A stretch of 64,000 bases of DNA, from contig NZ_AMSI01000007.1 of NCBI RefSeq assembly GCF_000300515.1, positions 62,001-126,000 on the forward strand. Reading direction: 5' to 3'. The notes beneath the pieces are model-generated. The model did no database searches and was not told where the DNA came from. It was given only the letters and a program-made list of their open reading frames with translations. Of the stretch, positions 44,156 to 54,984 are shown in pieces. The DNA is from Nitratireductor indicus C115 (GTDB lineage Bacteria; Pseudomonadota; Alphaproteobacteria; Rhizobiales; Rhizobiaceae). Numbering within the stretch: position 1 is the first letter of the stretch; each line of letters starts with the position of its first letter. A program made the position numbers and the translations under genes.

Positions 44156-45223
44156 GTGAAATCGCTCAAGAACTGGATAGTCGCGATCGTCGTCATTGCC
44201 GTGGTCGCCGGAGCCTATTACGGCTTGCGCATTTATGATGCATCGGGGCTGCCGGCCGGGATCGCCGGCGGAAACGGTCGGATCGAGGCCACGGAAATCG
44301 ATATCTCCACGAAGACCGCGGGCCGGATCAAGGAGATCCTGGTTGAGGAAGGCTCATTCGTAACAGCCGGCCAGGTGCTCGCTACCATGGACACACAGCA
44401 GCTGGAGGCGCAGAAAAAACAGGCAGAAGCCTCGCTGCAGCGCGCCGTCATCAGCGTCGATACGGCAAGAAGCCTTCTGTCGCAGCGCGAGGCGGAGCGT
44501 GAAGCTGCCGCTGCGGTGATCGGCCAACACGAAGCCGAGCAGGATGCTGCCGAGCGGAAACTCGCACGCACCGAGCAACTGATCAGAACCAATACGACAT
44601 CGCTGCAAACACTTGATGACGACAGGGCATCGGCACAGAGAGCACGGGCAGCCGTCGCGGCTGCGAAGGCTTCACTTTCCGCCTCCGATGCTGCCATCGG
44701 TGCCGCCAAGGCCCAGATCACTGATGCAGAAGCTTCTGTCGTGGCCGCCCAGGCGGCCATCGAAAGCATCGTTGCGGATATCAATGACAGCACGCTGAGA
44801 TCACCCCGCGAAGGGCGCGTACAGTACCGCGTAGCCCAGCCGGGCGAAGTGCTGTCGTCGGGAGGCCGCGTCCTCAACATTGTCGACCTGAGCGACGTTT
44901 ACATGACTTTCTTCCTGCCAACCGAGCAAGCGGGCCGCATTCAGATGGGATCTGAGGTTCGTCTGGTTCTCGACGCCGCTCCTCAATACGTCATACCCGC
45001 CACCGCAAGCTTTGTGGCGGACGTCGCGCAATTCACCCCCAAGACCGTCGAGACCGAGGAGGAACGCCAGAAGCTGATGTTCCGCATCAGGGCGAAAATA
45101 TCGCCGGAACTGCTGCGCGAGCACATTCAGTACGTCAAGACGGGGCTCCCCGGGATGGCCTATGTCCGCATTGCGCAGGATGCCGAATGGCCTGCACATC
45201 TCACCGAGGCCCTGGTGAAATGA
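44156..45223 (+). CDS. HlyD-family adaptor (YhiI-like)
   Basis: A 355-residue membrane fusion protein. One N-terminal helix ([18 protein letters not shown]) is followed by a lipoyl half-site, a long coiled coil over about residues 70-210 and a C-terminal barrel ([19 protein letters not shown]). It starts with GTG at 44156 after AAGGGGAGG. It is coupled by ATGA to the RbbA-like ATPase/permease and forms the YhiI-YhiH-YhhJ type export unit. Confidence 0.92.
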   Translation: MKSLKNWIVAIVVIAVVAGAYYGLRIYDASGLPAGIAGGNGRIEATEIDISTKTAGRIKEILVEEGSFVTAGQVLATMDTQQLEAQKKQAEASLQRAVISVDTARSLLSQREAEREAAAAVIGQHEAEQDAAERKLARTEQLIRTNTTSLQTLDDDRASAQRARAAVAAAKASLSASDAAIGAAKAQITDAEASVVAAQAAIESIVADINDSTLRSPREGRVQYRVAQPGEVLSSGGRVLNIVDLSDVYMTFFLPTEQAGRIQMGSEVRLVLDAAPQYVIPATASFVADVAQFTPKTVETEEERQKLMFRIRAKISPELLREHIQYVKTGLPGMAYVRIAQDAEWPAHLTEALVK

Positions 45224-48006
45224 GCAGCCTGTCGTCGGGAGTGCACGACGCGCAGGAGCCCTCTGCCGCAGTGGTAAGAATTAAGGACGTCAGCCTGTCT
45301 TACGGCAAGACGCGCGCCCTTGATGCTGTCAGCCTAGACATTCCCGCCGGCATCATGGTCGGGCTGATAGGCCCGGACGGCGTCGGAAAATCCAGTCTGC
45401 TCAGCCTGATTGCGGGCGCCCACAAGATCCAGGACGGCCATATTGATGTGCTAGGCGGCGACATCGCCGACAAGAAGCACCGCGACCGGACCTGCCCGCA
45501 GATCGCTTACATGCCCCAGGGTCTCGGAAAGAACCTCTACCCGACACTGTCGGTGTTCGAGAACATCGAGTTTTTCGCGCGCCTGTTCGGCCAGGACAAG
45601 CGCGAGCGTGAACTCCGCATCGACGACCTGCTCCGGCGTACCGGGTTGGCCCCCTTCCCCGACCGCCCGGCCGGCAAACTGTCGGGCGGTATGAAGCAGA
45701 AGGTCGGACTTTGCTGCGCCCTGATCCACGACCCGGATCTGCTGATCCTCGACGAACCGACGACAGGCGTGGATCCCCTGTCACGCAGGCAATTCTGGGA
45801 GCTGATCGACGATATCCGCCGCGACCGCCCGTCGATGAGCGTCGTCGTCGCGACCGCCTATATGGAAGAGGCGCAGCGCTTCGATTGGCTGGTTGCCATG
45901 GATGACGGCAAGATCCTTGCCACGGGTACGCCGCAGGAGTTGCTCGCCCGCACCGGAGCGGCCAATCTCGATGCCGCCTTCGTCGCCCTTCTTCCTGAAG
46001 AAAGGCGTTCCGGTCACCACGAGGTGGTCATACCGCCCCGATCCGATGAGGGAGGGTCGGACTTCGCCATCGAAGCCGAACACCTGACCATGCGTTTCGG
46101 CGACTTCACCGCCGTCGACAATGTCAGCTTCCAGATTCCGCGCGGCGAAATCTTCGGGTTCCTCGGCTCGAACGGCTGCGGCAAGACCACGACCATGAAG
46201 ATGCTCACCGGCCTCCTGCCGGCGAGCGAGGGAACCGCAAAGCTGTTCGGCCACGAGGTCGATCCGAAAGATATCGAGGTCAGGCGGAAGGTCGGCTATA
46301 TGAGCCAGGCCTTCTCGCTCTACACCGAGCTTACGGTTCGCCAGAACCTCGACTTGCACGCCAGGCTCTTCAACCTGCCGCCCGATAAAATCCCGGCGCG
46401 CATTGCAGACATGGCCGAACGTTTCGACCTCGATGAAATCATGGATACGTTGCCGGATGCGTTGCCGCTCGGCATCCGGCAGAGATTGTCGCTCGCCGTA
46501 GCGATGATCCACGCGCCCGACATTCTGATCCTGGACGAACCAACATCGGGCGTCGATCCGGTGGCGCGCGACGGGTTCTGGCAGATCCTCTCCGACCTGT
46601 CGCGCAAGGATGGCGTGACGATCTTCGTTTCGACCCATTTCATGAACGAAGCCGAGCTTTGCGACCGTATTTCACTCATGCATGCCGGCAAAGTGCTTGT
46701 CAGCGACACGCCACGCGGCATCATCGAAAAGCGTTCAGCTGGGACGCTGGAGGAAGCCTTCATTTCCTATCTGGAGGAGGCTATCGGCGACAAGACTTCA
46801 CCTGCGTCCGCCCCAATCGCGCAGCGTGAAGAGGCGGATGAAGCCGCCGCGCCCCCGCCGGCTTCATCCGCCAGCTCGACTTTCAACCTACGCCGTATGC
46901 TCGCCTATACGCGGCGGGAATCGCTCGAATTGCGCCGGGATCCGATCCGCGCGACGCTCGCCATTCTCGGCAGCGTCATTTTGATGTTCGTCGTGGGCTT
47001 CGGCATCAACATGGATATCGAGAACCTGTCCTTTGCCGTGCTCGACCGGGACGACACCACGATCAGCCGCGACTACACACTCCAGATCGCCGGATCCCGC
47101 TATTTCACGGAGAAGGCGCCGATCGTCGATTACAACGACCTCGATCGACGCATGCGCAATGGCGAACTCAGCCTCGCACTGGAGATCCCGCCAGGCTTCG
47201 GGCGCGATGTCGCGCGGGGCACCAAGGTCGAAATCGGCGCCTGGATCGACGGTGCAATGCCTTCGCGGGCCGAGACTGTGCGGGGTTATGTGCAAGGCAT
47301 GCATCAGACATGGCTCACCCAGAAGGCACGTGAACTCTATGGCGACGCGGCAACCACCGGCACCTTCCAGATCGCCCTTCGATACCGCTACAATCCGAGC
47401 GTCGAGAGCCTCAAGGCCATGGTGCCGGCCGTCATCCCGATGCTGTTGATGATGATCCCCGCCATGCTCGCCGTTCTGAGCGTCGTGCGCGAAAAGGAAC
47501 TCGGCTCTATCATCAATTTCTACGTGACGCCCGTCACTCGGGTGGAGTTCCTCCTCGGCAAGCAGTTACCCTATACCGCGCTTGCCATGCTCAACTTCTT
47601 CATGTTGACGGCCTTCGCGATCTTCGTGTTCCGGGTGCCGGTGACAGGCAGCTTCCTGACGCTGACCGGTGCTGCACTTCTCTACGTCACGGCGGCGACC
47701 GGGCTGGGACTTCTCATTTCCACCTTCATGAGCAGCCAGATCGCTGCGATCTTCGGGACCGCGCTGATCACACTCATTCCGGCCGTCCAGTATTCCGGAA
47801 TGATCGATCCGGTCTCCTCCCTGGAGGGGGCCGGCGCATTTATCGGACAGATCTATCCGGCGACCTACTTCGTCACAATCGCCCGCGGTACGTTCTCCAA
47901 AGCGCTGGAGTTCCGCGATCTCGCAGCGTCCTTCATCCCGCTCCTGATCGCTGTCCCGGTTCTTCTCGCCAGCAGCGCGGCGCTCCTCAAGAAACAGGCG
48001 GGGTGA
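45220..48006 (+). CDS. RbbA/YhiH-like double ATPase-permease of an ABC exporter
   Basis: A 928-residue fusion of two ABC ATPases and an ABC-2 membrane domain. ATPase 1 has Walker A at about residues 51-58 (GPDGVGKS), signature KLSGGMKQK and Walker [13 protein letters not shown]. ATPase 2 has Walker A near 313 (GSNGCGKTT), a degenerate signature [10 protein letters not shown] and Walker [13 protein letters not shown]. The membrane part begins near residue 583 with a large periplasmic loop and ends with about five helices. RbbA of E. coli is described as ribosome-associated; here the operon favours export. Confidence 0.92.
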   Translation: MSSLSSGVHDAQEPSAAVVRIKDVSLSYGKTRALDAVSLDIPAGIMVGLIGPDGVGKSSLLSLIAGAHKIQDGHIDVLGGDIADKKHRDRTCPQIAYMPQGLGKNLYPTLSVFENIEFFARLFGQDKRERELRIDDLLRRTGLAPFPDRPAGKLSGGMKQKVGLCCALIHDPDLLILDEPTTGVDPLSRRQFWELIDDIRRDRPSMSVVVATAYMEEAQRFDWLVAMDDGKILATGTPQELLARTGAANLDAAFVALLPEERRSGHHEVVIPPRSDEGGSDFAIEAEHLTMRFGDFTAVDNVSFQIPRGEIFGFLGSNGCGKTTTMKMLTGLLPASEGTAKLFGHEVDPKDIEVRRKVGYMSQAFSLYTELTVRQNLDLHARLFNLPPDKIPARIADMAERFDLDEIMDTLPDALPLGIRQRLSLAVAMIHAPDILILDEPTSGVDPVARDGFWQILSDLSRKDGVTIFVSTHFMNEAELCDRISLMHAGKVLVSDTPRGIIEKRSAGTLEEAFISYLEEAIGDKTSPASAPIAQREEADEAAAPPPASSASSTFNLRRMLAYTRRESLELRRDPIRATLAILGSVILMFVVGFGINMDIENLSFAVLDRDDTTISRDYTLQIAGSRYFTEKAPIVDYNDLDRRMRNGELSLALEIPPGFGRDVARGTKVEIGAWIDGAMPSRAETVRGYVQGMHQTWLTQKARELYGDAATTGTFQIALRYRYNPSVESLKAMVPAVIPMLLMMIPAMLAVLSVVREKELGSIINFYVTPVTRVEFLLGKQLPYTALAMLNFFMLTAFAIFVFRVPVTGSFLTLTGAALLYVTAATGLGLLISTFMSSQIAAIFGTALITLIPAVQYSGMIDPVSSLEGAGAFIGQIYPATYFVTIARGTFSKALEFRDLAASFIPLLIAVPVLLASSAALLKKQAG

Positions 48007-48009
48007 TCC

Positions 48010-49122
48010 ATGCGCTTGGCCAATATCCTTCAACTCGGCGTCAAGGAGCTACGCGGTCTCGCCCGGGACCCTATGCTTGTCGTCCTTATCCTCTATGCCT
48101 TCACCCTGTCGATCTACACGGCCTCGACCTCGATGCCCGAGACGCTCAACAAGGCAGCCATCGCCGTCGTCGACGAGGACCAGTCGCCTGTCTCCTCCCG
48201 GATCCTGACCGCGTTCTATCCGCCTTATTTTTCCATTCCCAAGATCATATCGCAGCATGAGATGGACAGTCGCATGGATGCGGGGCTCGACACCTTCGCC
48301 CTCGACATTCCCCCGAATTTCCAGCGTGATCTGCTTGCCGGTCGAACGCCGACGATCCAGCTCAATGTCGACGCCACCCGCATGTCGCAGGCCTTCAGCG
48401 GCGGCGGCTATATCCAGTCCATCGTTTCCAGCGAAGTCAACGAGTATCTCGACCGCTACCGTGGAACCACCGAGGTTCCTGTGGATCTCGCTCTGCGTTC
48501 TCGCTTCAACCAGGAGCTCAACAAGGGTTGGTTCGGCGCCATTTCCAATGTGATCTCATCGATCACGATGCTTTCGATCGTGCTCACGGGCGCGGCGCTC
48601 ATACGTGAACGCGAGCATGGCACCATCGAGCATCTTCTCGTGATGCCGGTGACGCCGACAGAGATCATGCTGAGCAAAATATGGTCGATGGGGCTGGTCG
48701 TGCTTGTTGCCTGCGCCGTGTCGATCGTGTTCGTCGTGCAGGGGGTTCTTCAGGTGCCGATCCAGGGTTCCGTCGGCCTTTTTCTGGCGGGTGCAGCGTT
48801 GCAGCTCATCGCCACCACATGCATGGGAATTTTCCTTGCCACCATCGCCGGCTCGATGCCGCAGTTCGGCCTGCTGCTGATGCTGGTCCTGCTTCCTCTT
48901 CAGGTCCTTTCGGGCGGCCTCACACCGCGCGAAAGCATGCCGCAGATCATTCAGGACATCATGCTCGCGGCGCCAAACACCCACTTCGTGATCCTTGCAC
49001 AATCGATCCTGTTTCGCGGCGCGGGCCTCGATGTGGTCTGGCCACAGCTGCTGGCTCTCGTGCTGATCGGCGCGGCGCTCTTTGTGTTTGCGCTCCGCCG
49101 CTTCCGAACCTTCTTGCAATAA
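48010..49122 (+). CDS. ABC-2 type permease (YhhJ-like)
   Basis: A 370-residue permease with an N-terminal helix (MLVVLILYAFTLSIYTAST), a periplasmic domain, and about five C-terminal helices ending LRRFRTFLQ. The conserved ALIREREHGTIEHLLVMPV is the ABC-2 coupling region. It starts three bases after the RbbA-like stop. It likely pairs with the membrane half of that protein, with the HlyD-type adaptor linking to the outer membrane. Confidence 0.92.
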   Translation: MRLANILQLGVKELRGLARDPMLVVLILYAFTLSIYTASTSMPETLNKAAIAVVDEDQSPVSSRILTAFYPPYFSIPKIISQHEMDSRMDAGLDTFALDIPPNFQRDLLAGRTPTIQLNVDATRMSQAFSGGGYIQSIVSSEVNEYLDRYRGTTEVPVDLALRSRFNQELNKGWFGAISNVISSITMLSIVLTGAALIREREHGTIEHLLVMPVTPTEIMLSKIWSMGLVVLVACAVSIVFVVQGVLQVPIQGSVGLFLAGAALQLIATTCMGIFLATIAGSMPQFGLLLMLVLLPLQVLSGGLTPRESMPQIIQDIMLAAPNTHFVILAQSILFRGAGLDVVWPQLLALVLIGAALFVFALRRFRTFLQ

Positions 49123-49207
49123 GTGAGGCCGCGGTGATCCGCGCAGCCTTATCCAGGTAATCGATCGAAATACAGCAGCGATTTATTCGAACGGGAGGTT
49201 TGTCGTC

Positions 49208-50248
49208 ATGCAAGGACTTATGAAAGCTGCAATTGTTCATGAATTCGGAAAGCCACTGTTGATCGAAAACGTTCCGATACCCGTACCCGGCCCGGGCGAA
49301 CTGCTGGTGAAAGTGGCCGCCTGTGGCGTGTGCCACACCGATCTGCATGCCGCCTCCGGCGACTGGCCGGTCAAGCCATCCCTGCCCTTCATTCCCGGCC
49401 ATGAGGTAGCAGGCACCGTCGCGGCACTCGGTCCAGGTGTCACGGACTTTGTAATCGGCGATGCCGTCGGCATCGCATGGCTCCATGACGCCTGCATGCG
49501 GTGCGAACATTGCGAAACCGGCTGGGAGACGCTTTGCAAGCATCAACACAATACGGGCTACAGCTGCGATGGAGGCTTCGCGGAATACGCGATTGCCAAT
49601 GCTGCATTCGCCGCAAGACTGCCTGACGACGTTGATTTCGCGGCGGTCGCGCCTATTCTCTGCGCCGGGGTCACGACTTACAAAGGGCTCAAGGAAACCG
49701 AAGCGCGACCCGGGCAATGGGTCGCAATCTCCGGCATCGGCGGCCTGGGCCAGGTAGCCATCCAATACGCCAAAGCAATGGGACTGAAGGTCGTTGCACT
49801 GGATTTGGCGTCTGAGAAGCTCACATTGGCCAGAAGAACCGGAGCCGATCTGGCGCTTGACGCGCGGTCCCCGGACGCCATCGCCGAGGCCCTCGAAGCA
49901 ACAGGCGGCGGAGCACACGGAGTGCTCGTCACCGCGGTATCGCCTCCGGCGTTCTCGCAGGCGCTCCAGCTCGTTCGACGAAAAGGCACCGTTGCTTTGG
50001 TCGGATTGCCGCCAGGCGAATTCGCGACCCCTATTTTCGATGTCGTCCTGAAGCGCATAACCGTGCGGGGCTCAATCGTCGGCACGCGCCGGGATCTTGA
50101 CGAGGCCATCGCCTTTTTTGCCGAAGGCAAAATCAAGGCTCAGGTCACGCCGGCGCCGCTTGAGGACATCAACCGGATATTTCAGGAGCTGAAAGCCGGC
50201 CGCGTCGACGGCCGTGTGGTTCTCGACATGACAGGCAAGGCAGCCTGA
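49208..50248 (+). CDS. Zinc-dependent alcohol dehydrogenase (AdhP-like)
   Basis: A 346-residue medium-chain dehydrogenase. Catalytic zinc ligands are in CGVCHTDLHAASGDWP and GHEVAG; the structural zinc site has four cysteines in CMRCEHCETGWETLC. The NAD site GIGGLGQVAIQYAKAMG precedes a conserved acidic end (VVALD). It interconverts ethanol or other primary alcohols and aldehydes, a fermentative outlet for NADH. ATG at 49208 with GGGAGG nine bases upstream; MKAAIV, five codons later, is a second possible start. Confidence 0.94.
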   Translation: MQGLMKAAIVHEFGKPLLIENVPIPVPGPGELLVKVAACGVCHTDLHAASGDWPVKPSLPFIPGHEVAGTVAALGPGVTDFVIGDAVGIAWLHDACMRCEHCETGWETLCKHQHNTGYSCDGGFAEYAIANAAFAARLPDDVDFAAVAPILCAGVTTYKGLKETEARPGQWVAISGIGGLGQVAIQYAKAMGLKVVALDLASEKLTLARRTGADLALDARSPDAIAEALEATGGGAHGVLVTAVSPPAFSQALQLVRRKGTVALVGLPPGEFATPIFDVVLKRITVRGSIVGTRRDLDEAIAFFAEGKIKAQVTPAPLEDINRIFQELKAGRVDGRVVLDMTGKAA

Positions 50249-50285
50249 TCAGTTTGGCGCTGCGGTTTTTGAAAAGGGGTTAGAC

Positions 50286-50936
50286 ATGATCACATCCGAC
50301 ATCATGACGCGGGACGTTGCCACGATCAGTGTGGATGCTCATGTGCGTCACGCTGTTTCAGTCATGCTGGAGCGTGGCGTCAGCGGTCTGCCGGTGACGG
50401 ATAGCGACGGAAAGCTCGTTGGGATCATTACGGAAGGCGATCTGATGTCCCGCAAGGAGATCGGAAGGTCTTTGCTCGATCGGCAGGACCATCCGATGAC
50501 CGATGAGAACGATCTTAAAAATTACATTCATTGCAACAGCTGGCGCGTTGGTGATGTCATGTCCCCGGAAGTTGTGACAGTAGCTGATACCACCTCCTTG
50601 GCGACGGTGACCGAGATGATGCTGAGCCGCAACATCAAGCGTATTCCGGTAACGTCCGACCGTGCGGTTATCGGGATCGTCAGCCGCCGCGACCTTTTAA
50701 AGGCGACCTCCTTTTCGGGTATCGAACACATTGCGCGTGGAGACGAAGGTATCAGGCTTGCAGCTTCGGCGCGTATCCGCAATGACCTCGGATTTGATCC
50801 GGAAAGGCTGAAGATCGACGTGCACGGCGGGACGGTCGCGGTCACCGGAGTACATTTGACAGATCTTCAACTCCGGGCCGTGAAATGTGTCATCGAGGGC
50901 ATACCGGGTGCGAGCTTCTCCGGCAAACCGACTTGA
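50286..50936 (+). CDS. CBS-domain pair protein with C-terminal BON-like domain
   Basis: A 216-residue protein. Two CBS motifs (ITSDIMTRDVATISVDAHVR to ITEGDLMSRKE, then VGDVMSPEVVTVADT to SRRDLLKA) are followed by a short BON-like segment (AASARIRNDLGFDPERLKID). The CBS pair may sense adenylates; BON domains usually contact membranes. Start ATG at 50286. It follows the dehydrogenase by 37 bases and is probably co-transcribed. Confidence 0.88.
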   Translation: MITSDIMTRDVATISVDAHVRHAVSVMLERGVSGLPVTDSDGKLVGIITEGDLMSRKEIGRSLLDRQDHPMTDENDLKNYIHCNSWRVGDVMSPEVVTVADTTSLATVTEMMLSRNIKRIPVTSDRAVIGIVSRRDLLKATSFSGIEHIARGDEGIRLAASARIRNDLGFDPERLKIDVHGGTVAVTGVHLTDLQLRAVKCVIEGIPGASFSGKPT

Positions 50937-51297
50937 TATTGTCTTCGCCCAAACCGATGTTGATCGATATCTACGCTTGGCATCCGGTATACCTTACCTG
51001 ACTGCGCCGGATATCGAAGCGCGGCTCCTTTCCCAGAATTCGGTCAGCAAGCAGACAATGCAGCGCGAGATCGTTGACCGACGCTTTGGTTGAACACAAC
51101 AGCCCAGGAATCAGCCTTCGGGAAAGTGCCATAGCGTTGAATTCTACTAGTCATCATCTGTTGACTCAGATCAATTCCCTGGCCTAGAAAATAAGCAATG
51201 GTCACTTTGGCTCGATGGAGAAGCCTTTCTCTGTTCCGGAGCATTCGCTTGCGGTCAGATGCCAGCTTAGCTTGTCAACTATTTCCTGGGAGGGGGT
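50937..51297. other. Intergenic region with the arc operon promoter
   Basis: This 361-base stretch holds the FNR/FixK-type box at 51161-51174 and the strong ribosome site GGGAGGGGG before 51298. No gene was found; short frames on both strands have no family features. Confidence 0.5.
51161..51174 (+). promoter_or_regulatory. FNR/FixK/ANR-type binding site upstream of the arc operon
   Basis: TTGACTCAGATCAA fits the Crp/FNR-family consensus TTGAT-N4-ATCAA with one mismatch. It lies 124 bases before the first arc-operon start. Arginine deiminase operons are typically switched on by ANR/FNR proteins when oxygen is low, so the site is well placed. No FNR-type gene is in the window. Confidence 0.65.
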
Positions 51298-52731
51298 ATG
51301 AGCACTGTTTCTGAAGCACCGGAGGAACGACGTTTTCAGTTCCCAACCGCATTCACCATCCTCTTTGGCTTGATCGTTCTAGTCGCCGCACTCACATGGA
51401 TCATACCGGCCGGGCAGTACGACCGTGTTCAGAATGCGGCCCTGAACAAGCAAGTGCCCGTCGCCGGGACCTATGCGGTCGCTGAGCCGGCGCCGCAGGG
51501 GATAGTCGACATCATCATGGCGCCAATCCGCGGGTTCTACGACCCCGCAGCCGGCACCGCAAACGCCATCGATGTCGCTCTTTTCGTCCTGGTGATTGGC
51601 GGGTTCATCGGGGTCGTCACCTCGACAGGCGCGATAAATGCCGGAATCGAGCGCGCTATGGCCAAGCTCAAGGGACGGGAAAAGTGGATGATCCCGTTCC
51701 TGATGGCGCTGTTTGCCTTCGGCGGCACCACCTATGGAATGGCCGAAGAAACGCTCGCTTTCTATATGCTGCTGATCCCGATTATGATCGCCGCGCGATA
51801 TGACGCGGTTACCGCCGTCGCCATCATCCTCCTTGGAGCAGGCGTTGGTGTCTTGGGGTCCACGGTCAACGCATTTGCCACCGTTATCGCCTCTGACGCG
51901 GCCGGCGTGCCGTTCACGCAAGGGCTGGTTTTGCGCGTCGTCATTCTCGGGCTGAGCTGGCTCGCCTGCGTTGCCTACGTCATGCGCTATGCGGAACGGG
52001 TTCGGCTCGATCCGAGCAAATCGCTCGTCTACGACATGAAAGCCGACAACGAGAAGCTTTTCCTCAGCGCTCATCACGAGGGGACGATCGACTTCACCCT
52101 GGTACACAAGGTCGTGCTTGCGGTCTTCGGCATCACCTTCGTGGTGATGATCTGGGGTGTGCTCAAGGGCGGCTGGTGGATGGGCGAGATGAGCGGTCTC
52201 TTCCTCGCCTCCGCCATTGTCATAGGCGTCATTGCGCGAACGGGTGAGAAGAACTTCACGGATGCCTTCGTTAACGGAGCACGCGACCTTCTCGGTGTTG
52301 CCCTGATCATAGGTCTGGCGCGCGGCATCGTTGTCATCATGGATGAGGGCAAGATTACCGACACCATACTGCATTGGGCCGAAGGTTCGGTCGCAGGCCT
52401 CGGCAAGGTCGCCTTTATCAACGTGATGTACTGGCTTCAGATCCTGCTGTCGTTCTTCGTGCCGTCGTCGTCGGGTCTTGCAGTCCTGTCGATGCCGATC
52501 ATGGCCCCGGTCGCCGATTTTGCCGGCGTGGGCCGCGATCTGGTGGTCACTGCCTATCAGTCGGCGAATGGCATCGTGAATCTCATTAATCCGACCTTCG
52601 CCGTGGTCATGGGTGCGCTCGCCATAGGTCGCATCCCATACGAACGGTGGCTGCGCTTCATGTGGCCGCTTCTCGTGATCCTCACCGTCATCATCATGGC
52701 GAGCCTCAGCATCGCCGCCATCATCGTCTGA
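51298..52731 (+). CDS. YfcC-family carrier, probable arginine/ornithine transporter of the arc operon
   Basis: A 477-residue membrane protein with about 12 helices of the YfcC/C4-dicarboxylate anaerobic carrier family: [37 protein letters not shown] and [19 protein letters not shown] are family stretches. By position it replaces the APC-type ArcD antiporter and would exchange arginine for ornithine (inference from synteny). ATG at 51298 after GGGAGGGGG. The following arcA starts 11 bases after its stop. Confidence 0.88.
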   Translation: MSTVSEAPEERRFQFPTAFTILFGLIVLVAALTWIIPAGQYDRVQNAALNKQVPVAGTYAVAEPAPQGIVDIIMAPIRGFYDPAAGTANAIDVALFVLVIGGFIGVVTSTGAINAGIERAMAKLKGREKWMIPFLMALFAFGGTTYGMAEETLAFYMLLIPIMIAARYDAVTAVAIILLGAGVGVLGSTVNAFATVIASDAAGVPFTQGLVLRVVILGLSWLACVAYVMRYAERVRLDPSKSLVYDMKADNEKLFLSAHHEGTIDFTLVHKVVLAVFGITFVVMIWGVLKGGWWMGEMSGLFLASAIVIGVIARTGEKNFTDAFVNGARDLLGVALIIGLARGIVVIMDEGKITDTILHWAEGSVAGLGKVAFINVMYWLQILLSFFVPSSSGLAVLSMPIMAPVADFAGVGRDLVVTAYQSANGIVNLINPTFAVVMGALAIGRIPYERWLRFMWPLLVILTVIIMASLSIAAIIV

Positions 52732-52742
52732 AGGAGATTGTC

Positions 52743-53969
52743 ATGCCCCACGCCTACGGAGTCCATTCCGAGGTCGGCAAGCTTCGGCGCGTTCTGGTCC
52801 ATCGACCTGGGGCAGCGCTTGCCCGGCTCACCCCGTCGAATTGCCACGAACTGCTCTTCGACGACGTCATCTGGGTCAAGCAGGCCCGCGTCGAGCATCT
52901 GACCTTCGTGGACGCCATGCGCCATCGCGGCGTCGAGGTCGTGTTTCTGCGCGAGATGCTGGTAGAAACGCTACAGATTCCCGAGGCTCGCCGATGGCTT
53001 CTTGAACGGCGGGTCAATGACGACACGGTTGGCGTCGGCTTCGCCGATGATCTCAGGGCGCATCTGATGGAGATCGAGGCGGACGCCCTTTCCCTGATCC
53101 TGCTGGGCGGACTGAGCAAGACGGAGTTACCGATCAAAAGCGCCGGCCTTCTCGCCGAAACGCTGCGGCCGGAGGATTTTGTCCTGCCGCCGCTTCCCAA
53201 TCACCTCTTTACCCGTGACACGACCTGCTGGATCTATGGCGGCGTCACGCTCAATCCGATGCGCTGGAACGCGCGCAAGCTCGAGACCGTCAACATCGCC
53301 GCCATCTATCGCTTCCACCCGGATTTCCGCGACATGGGCTTCCCGGTCTGGTGGGGCGATCCCGACAAGGACCACGGCCTTGCCACTCTCGAGGGGGGCG
53401 ACGTCATGCCGATCGGCAACGGAACGGTTCTTGTGGGCATGGGCGAGCGGACGACACCACAGGCCGTCGGTCAGCTCGCGCGGTCGCTGTTCGCACAGGG
53501 CGGCGCGGAAAGAGTGATCGCCTGCAAACTGCCTATCGAGCGCGCCTCCATGCACCTCGACACCGTCTTCAGCTTCTGCGACCGCGATCTCGTGACGCTG
53601 TTTGCGGATGTCGCCCACAAGATCGAGCCCTATTCCATTCGTCCGGGCGAGCGCGAAGGCACGATCGATGTACGCAAGGAAGAGCGGCCGCTCGTAGAGG
53701 TCGCGGCCGAGGTGCTGGGGCTGAAGCAGTTGCGCGTGGTCGAGACGGGCGGCGATGCCTATGTCGCTGAACGCGAGCAATGGGATGACGGCAACAACGT
53801 CGTGGCGCTCGAGCCTGGCGTCGTCGTCGCTTACGACCGCAACACCTACACCAACACCCAACTGCGCAAGGCAGGCGTAGAGGTCATCACCGTGCCGGGC
53901 GCCGAACTCGGCCGCGGCAGGGGTGGCGGTCATTGCATGACGTGCCCCCTCATCCGGGATCCGGTTTAA
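52743..53969 (+). CDS. arcA: Arginine deiminase
   Basis: A 408-residue guanidino-modifying enzyme that converts arginine to citrulline and ammonia. The start [20 protein letters not shown] is typical. [27 protein letters not shown] (substrate aspartate), [10 protein letters not shown] (catalytic histidine) and the C-terminal [11 protein letters not shown] with the nucleophilic cysteine are visible. ATG at 52743 after AAGGAG; codons upstream in this frame overlap the carrier gene. First enzyme of the ADI pathway. Confidence 0.97.
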   Translation: MPHAYGVHSEVGKLRRVLVHRPGAALARLTPSNCHELLFDDVIWVKQARVEHLTFVDAMRHRGVEVVFLREMLVETLQIPEARRWLLERRVNDDTVGVGFADDLRAHLMEIEADALSLILLGGLSKTELPIKSAGLLAETLRPEDFVLPPLPNHLFTRDTTCWIYGGVTLNPMRWNARKLETVNIAAIYRFHPDFRDMGFPVWWGDPDKDHGLATLEGGDVMPIGNGTVLVGMGERTTPQAVGQLARSLFAQGGAERVIACKLPIERASMHLDTVFSFCDRDLVTLFADVAHKIEPYSIRPGEREGTIDVRKEERPLVEVAAEVLGLKQLRVVETGGDAYVAEREQWDDGNNVVALEPGVVVAYDRNTYTNTQLRKAGVEVITVPGAELGRGRGGGHCMTCPLIRDPV

Positions 53970-53981
53970 AGGAGGTCTATC

Positions 53982-54983
53982 ATGCCCGTTAACCTGAGAG
54001 GTCGCAGTGTCCTGAAGCTGCTCGATTTCACGCCGGACGAGATCCGTTTCCTGCTCAAACTGTCAGCTTCGCTCAAGCAGGCGAAATATGGCGGCTACGA
54101 GGAGCAACGCCTGAAAGGCAAGAACGTCGCGCTGATCTTCGAGAAGGATTCGACGCGCACACGCACGGGTTTCGAGGTGGCCGCCTATGACCAGGGCGCC
54201 CACGTTACCTATCTCGGGCCAACCGGCACCCAGATCGGCAAGAAGGAGTCGATGAAGGATACCGCCCGCGTTCTCGGGCGGATGTATGACGGCATCGAGT
54301 ATCGCGGCTTCGGACAGGAACAGGCGGAAACCTTGGCGGCCTATGCCGGCGTTCCGGTCTACAACGGACTGACCGACGAGTTCCATCCGACGCAGATTCT
54401 CGCCGATTTCCTGACCATGCGGGAATACACGCGCAAGCACCTGTCCCAGGTAAGTTTCGCCTTCCTCGGTGACGCCGGAAACAACATGGGCAACTCGCTG
54501 CTGGCAGGCGCCGCGCAGATCGGCATGGATGTGCGCCTCGGCGCGCCGAAAGCCTGCTGGCCTGAGGACCATTTGGTGCGTCAGTGCCAGGAGATCGCAG
54601 CCAGGACCGGTGCGAAGATCGCCCTGACCGAAGATCCTTACGAGGCCGTCAACGGCTGCGATTTCGTCTACACCGATGTGTGGGTGTCAATGGGGGAGCC
54701 GGACTCGGTCTGGAAGGAACGCATTGAACTGCTCACACCCTATCGTGTCACCGCTGGCATCATGGCGGCGACGGGCAATCCGCATGCGAAATTCATGCAC
54801 TGCCTGCCCGCGTTCCACAATCGCGAGACCGAGGTCGGCGAGAAGATCTTCCAGCAATACGGCATCGACAGCATGGAAGTGACCGAAGAGGTCTTCGAGT
54901 CCGAAGCGTCCATCGTCTTCGACCAGGCGGAAAACCGAATGCACACGATCAAGGCCCTGCTGGTCGCAACCTTGGGGTCGTGA
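53982..54983 (+). CDS. arcB: Ornithine carbamoyltransferase, catabolic
   Basis: A 333-residue transcarbamoylase that splits citrulline with phosphate into ornithine and carbamoyl phosphate when working in the ADI pathway. The carbamoyl-phosphate motif DSTRTRT is near residue 56, the ornithine-side motifs are [16 protein letters not shown] and [11 protein letters not shown] at 53982 after GGAGG. The length fits the catabolic ArcB group. Confidence 0.96.
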   Translation: MPVNLRGRSVLKLLDFTPDEIRFLLKLSASLKQAKYGGYEEQRLKGKNVALIFEKDSTRTRTGFEVAAYDQGAHVTYLGPTGTQIGKKESMKDTARVLGRMYDGIEYRGFGQEQAETLAAYAGVPVYNGLTDEFHPTQILADFLTMREYTRKHLSQVSFAFLGDAGNNMGNSLLAGAAQIGMDVRLGAPKACWPEDHLVRQCQEIAARTGAKIALTEDPYEAVNGCDFVYTDVWVSMGEPDSVWKERIELLTPYRVTAGIMAATGNPHAKFMHCLPAFHNRETEVGEKIFQQYGIDSMEVTEEVFESEASIVFDQAENRMHTIKALLVATLGS

Positions 54984-54984
54984 C

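Noticed and set aside
43815-44159. Plus-strand frame of 114 codons before the HlyD-type gene
   Set aside because: Arginine- and serine-rich, no ribosome site, no family, and it overlaps the start of the real gene.
44233-44880. Serine- and alanine-rich minus-strand frame opposite the HlyD-type adaptor
   Set aside because: It is the expected shadow of an alanine- and glutamate-rich coiled coil.
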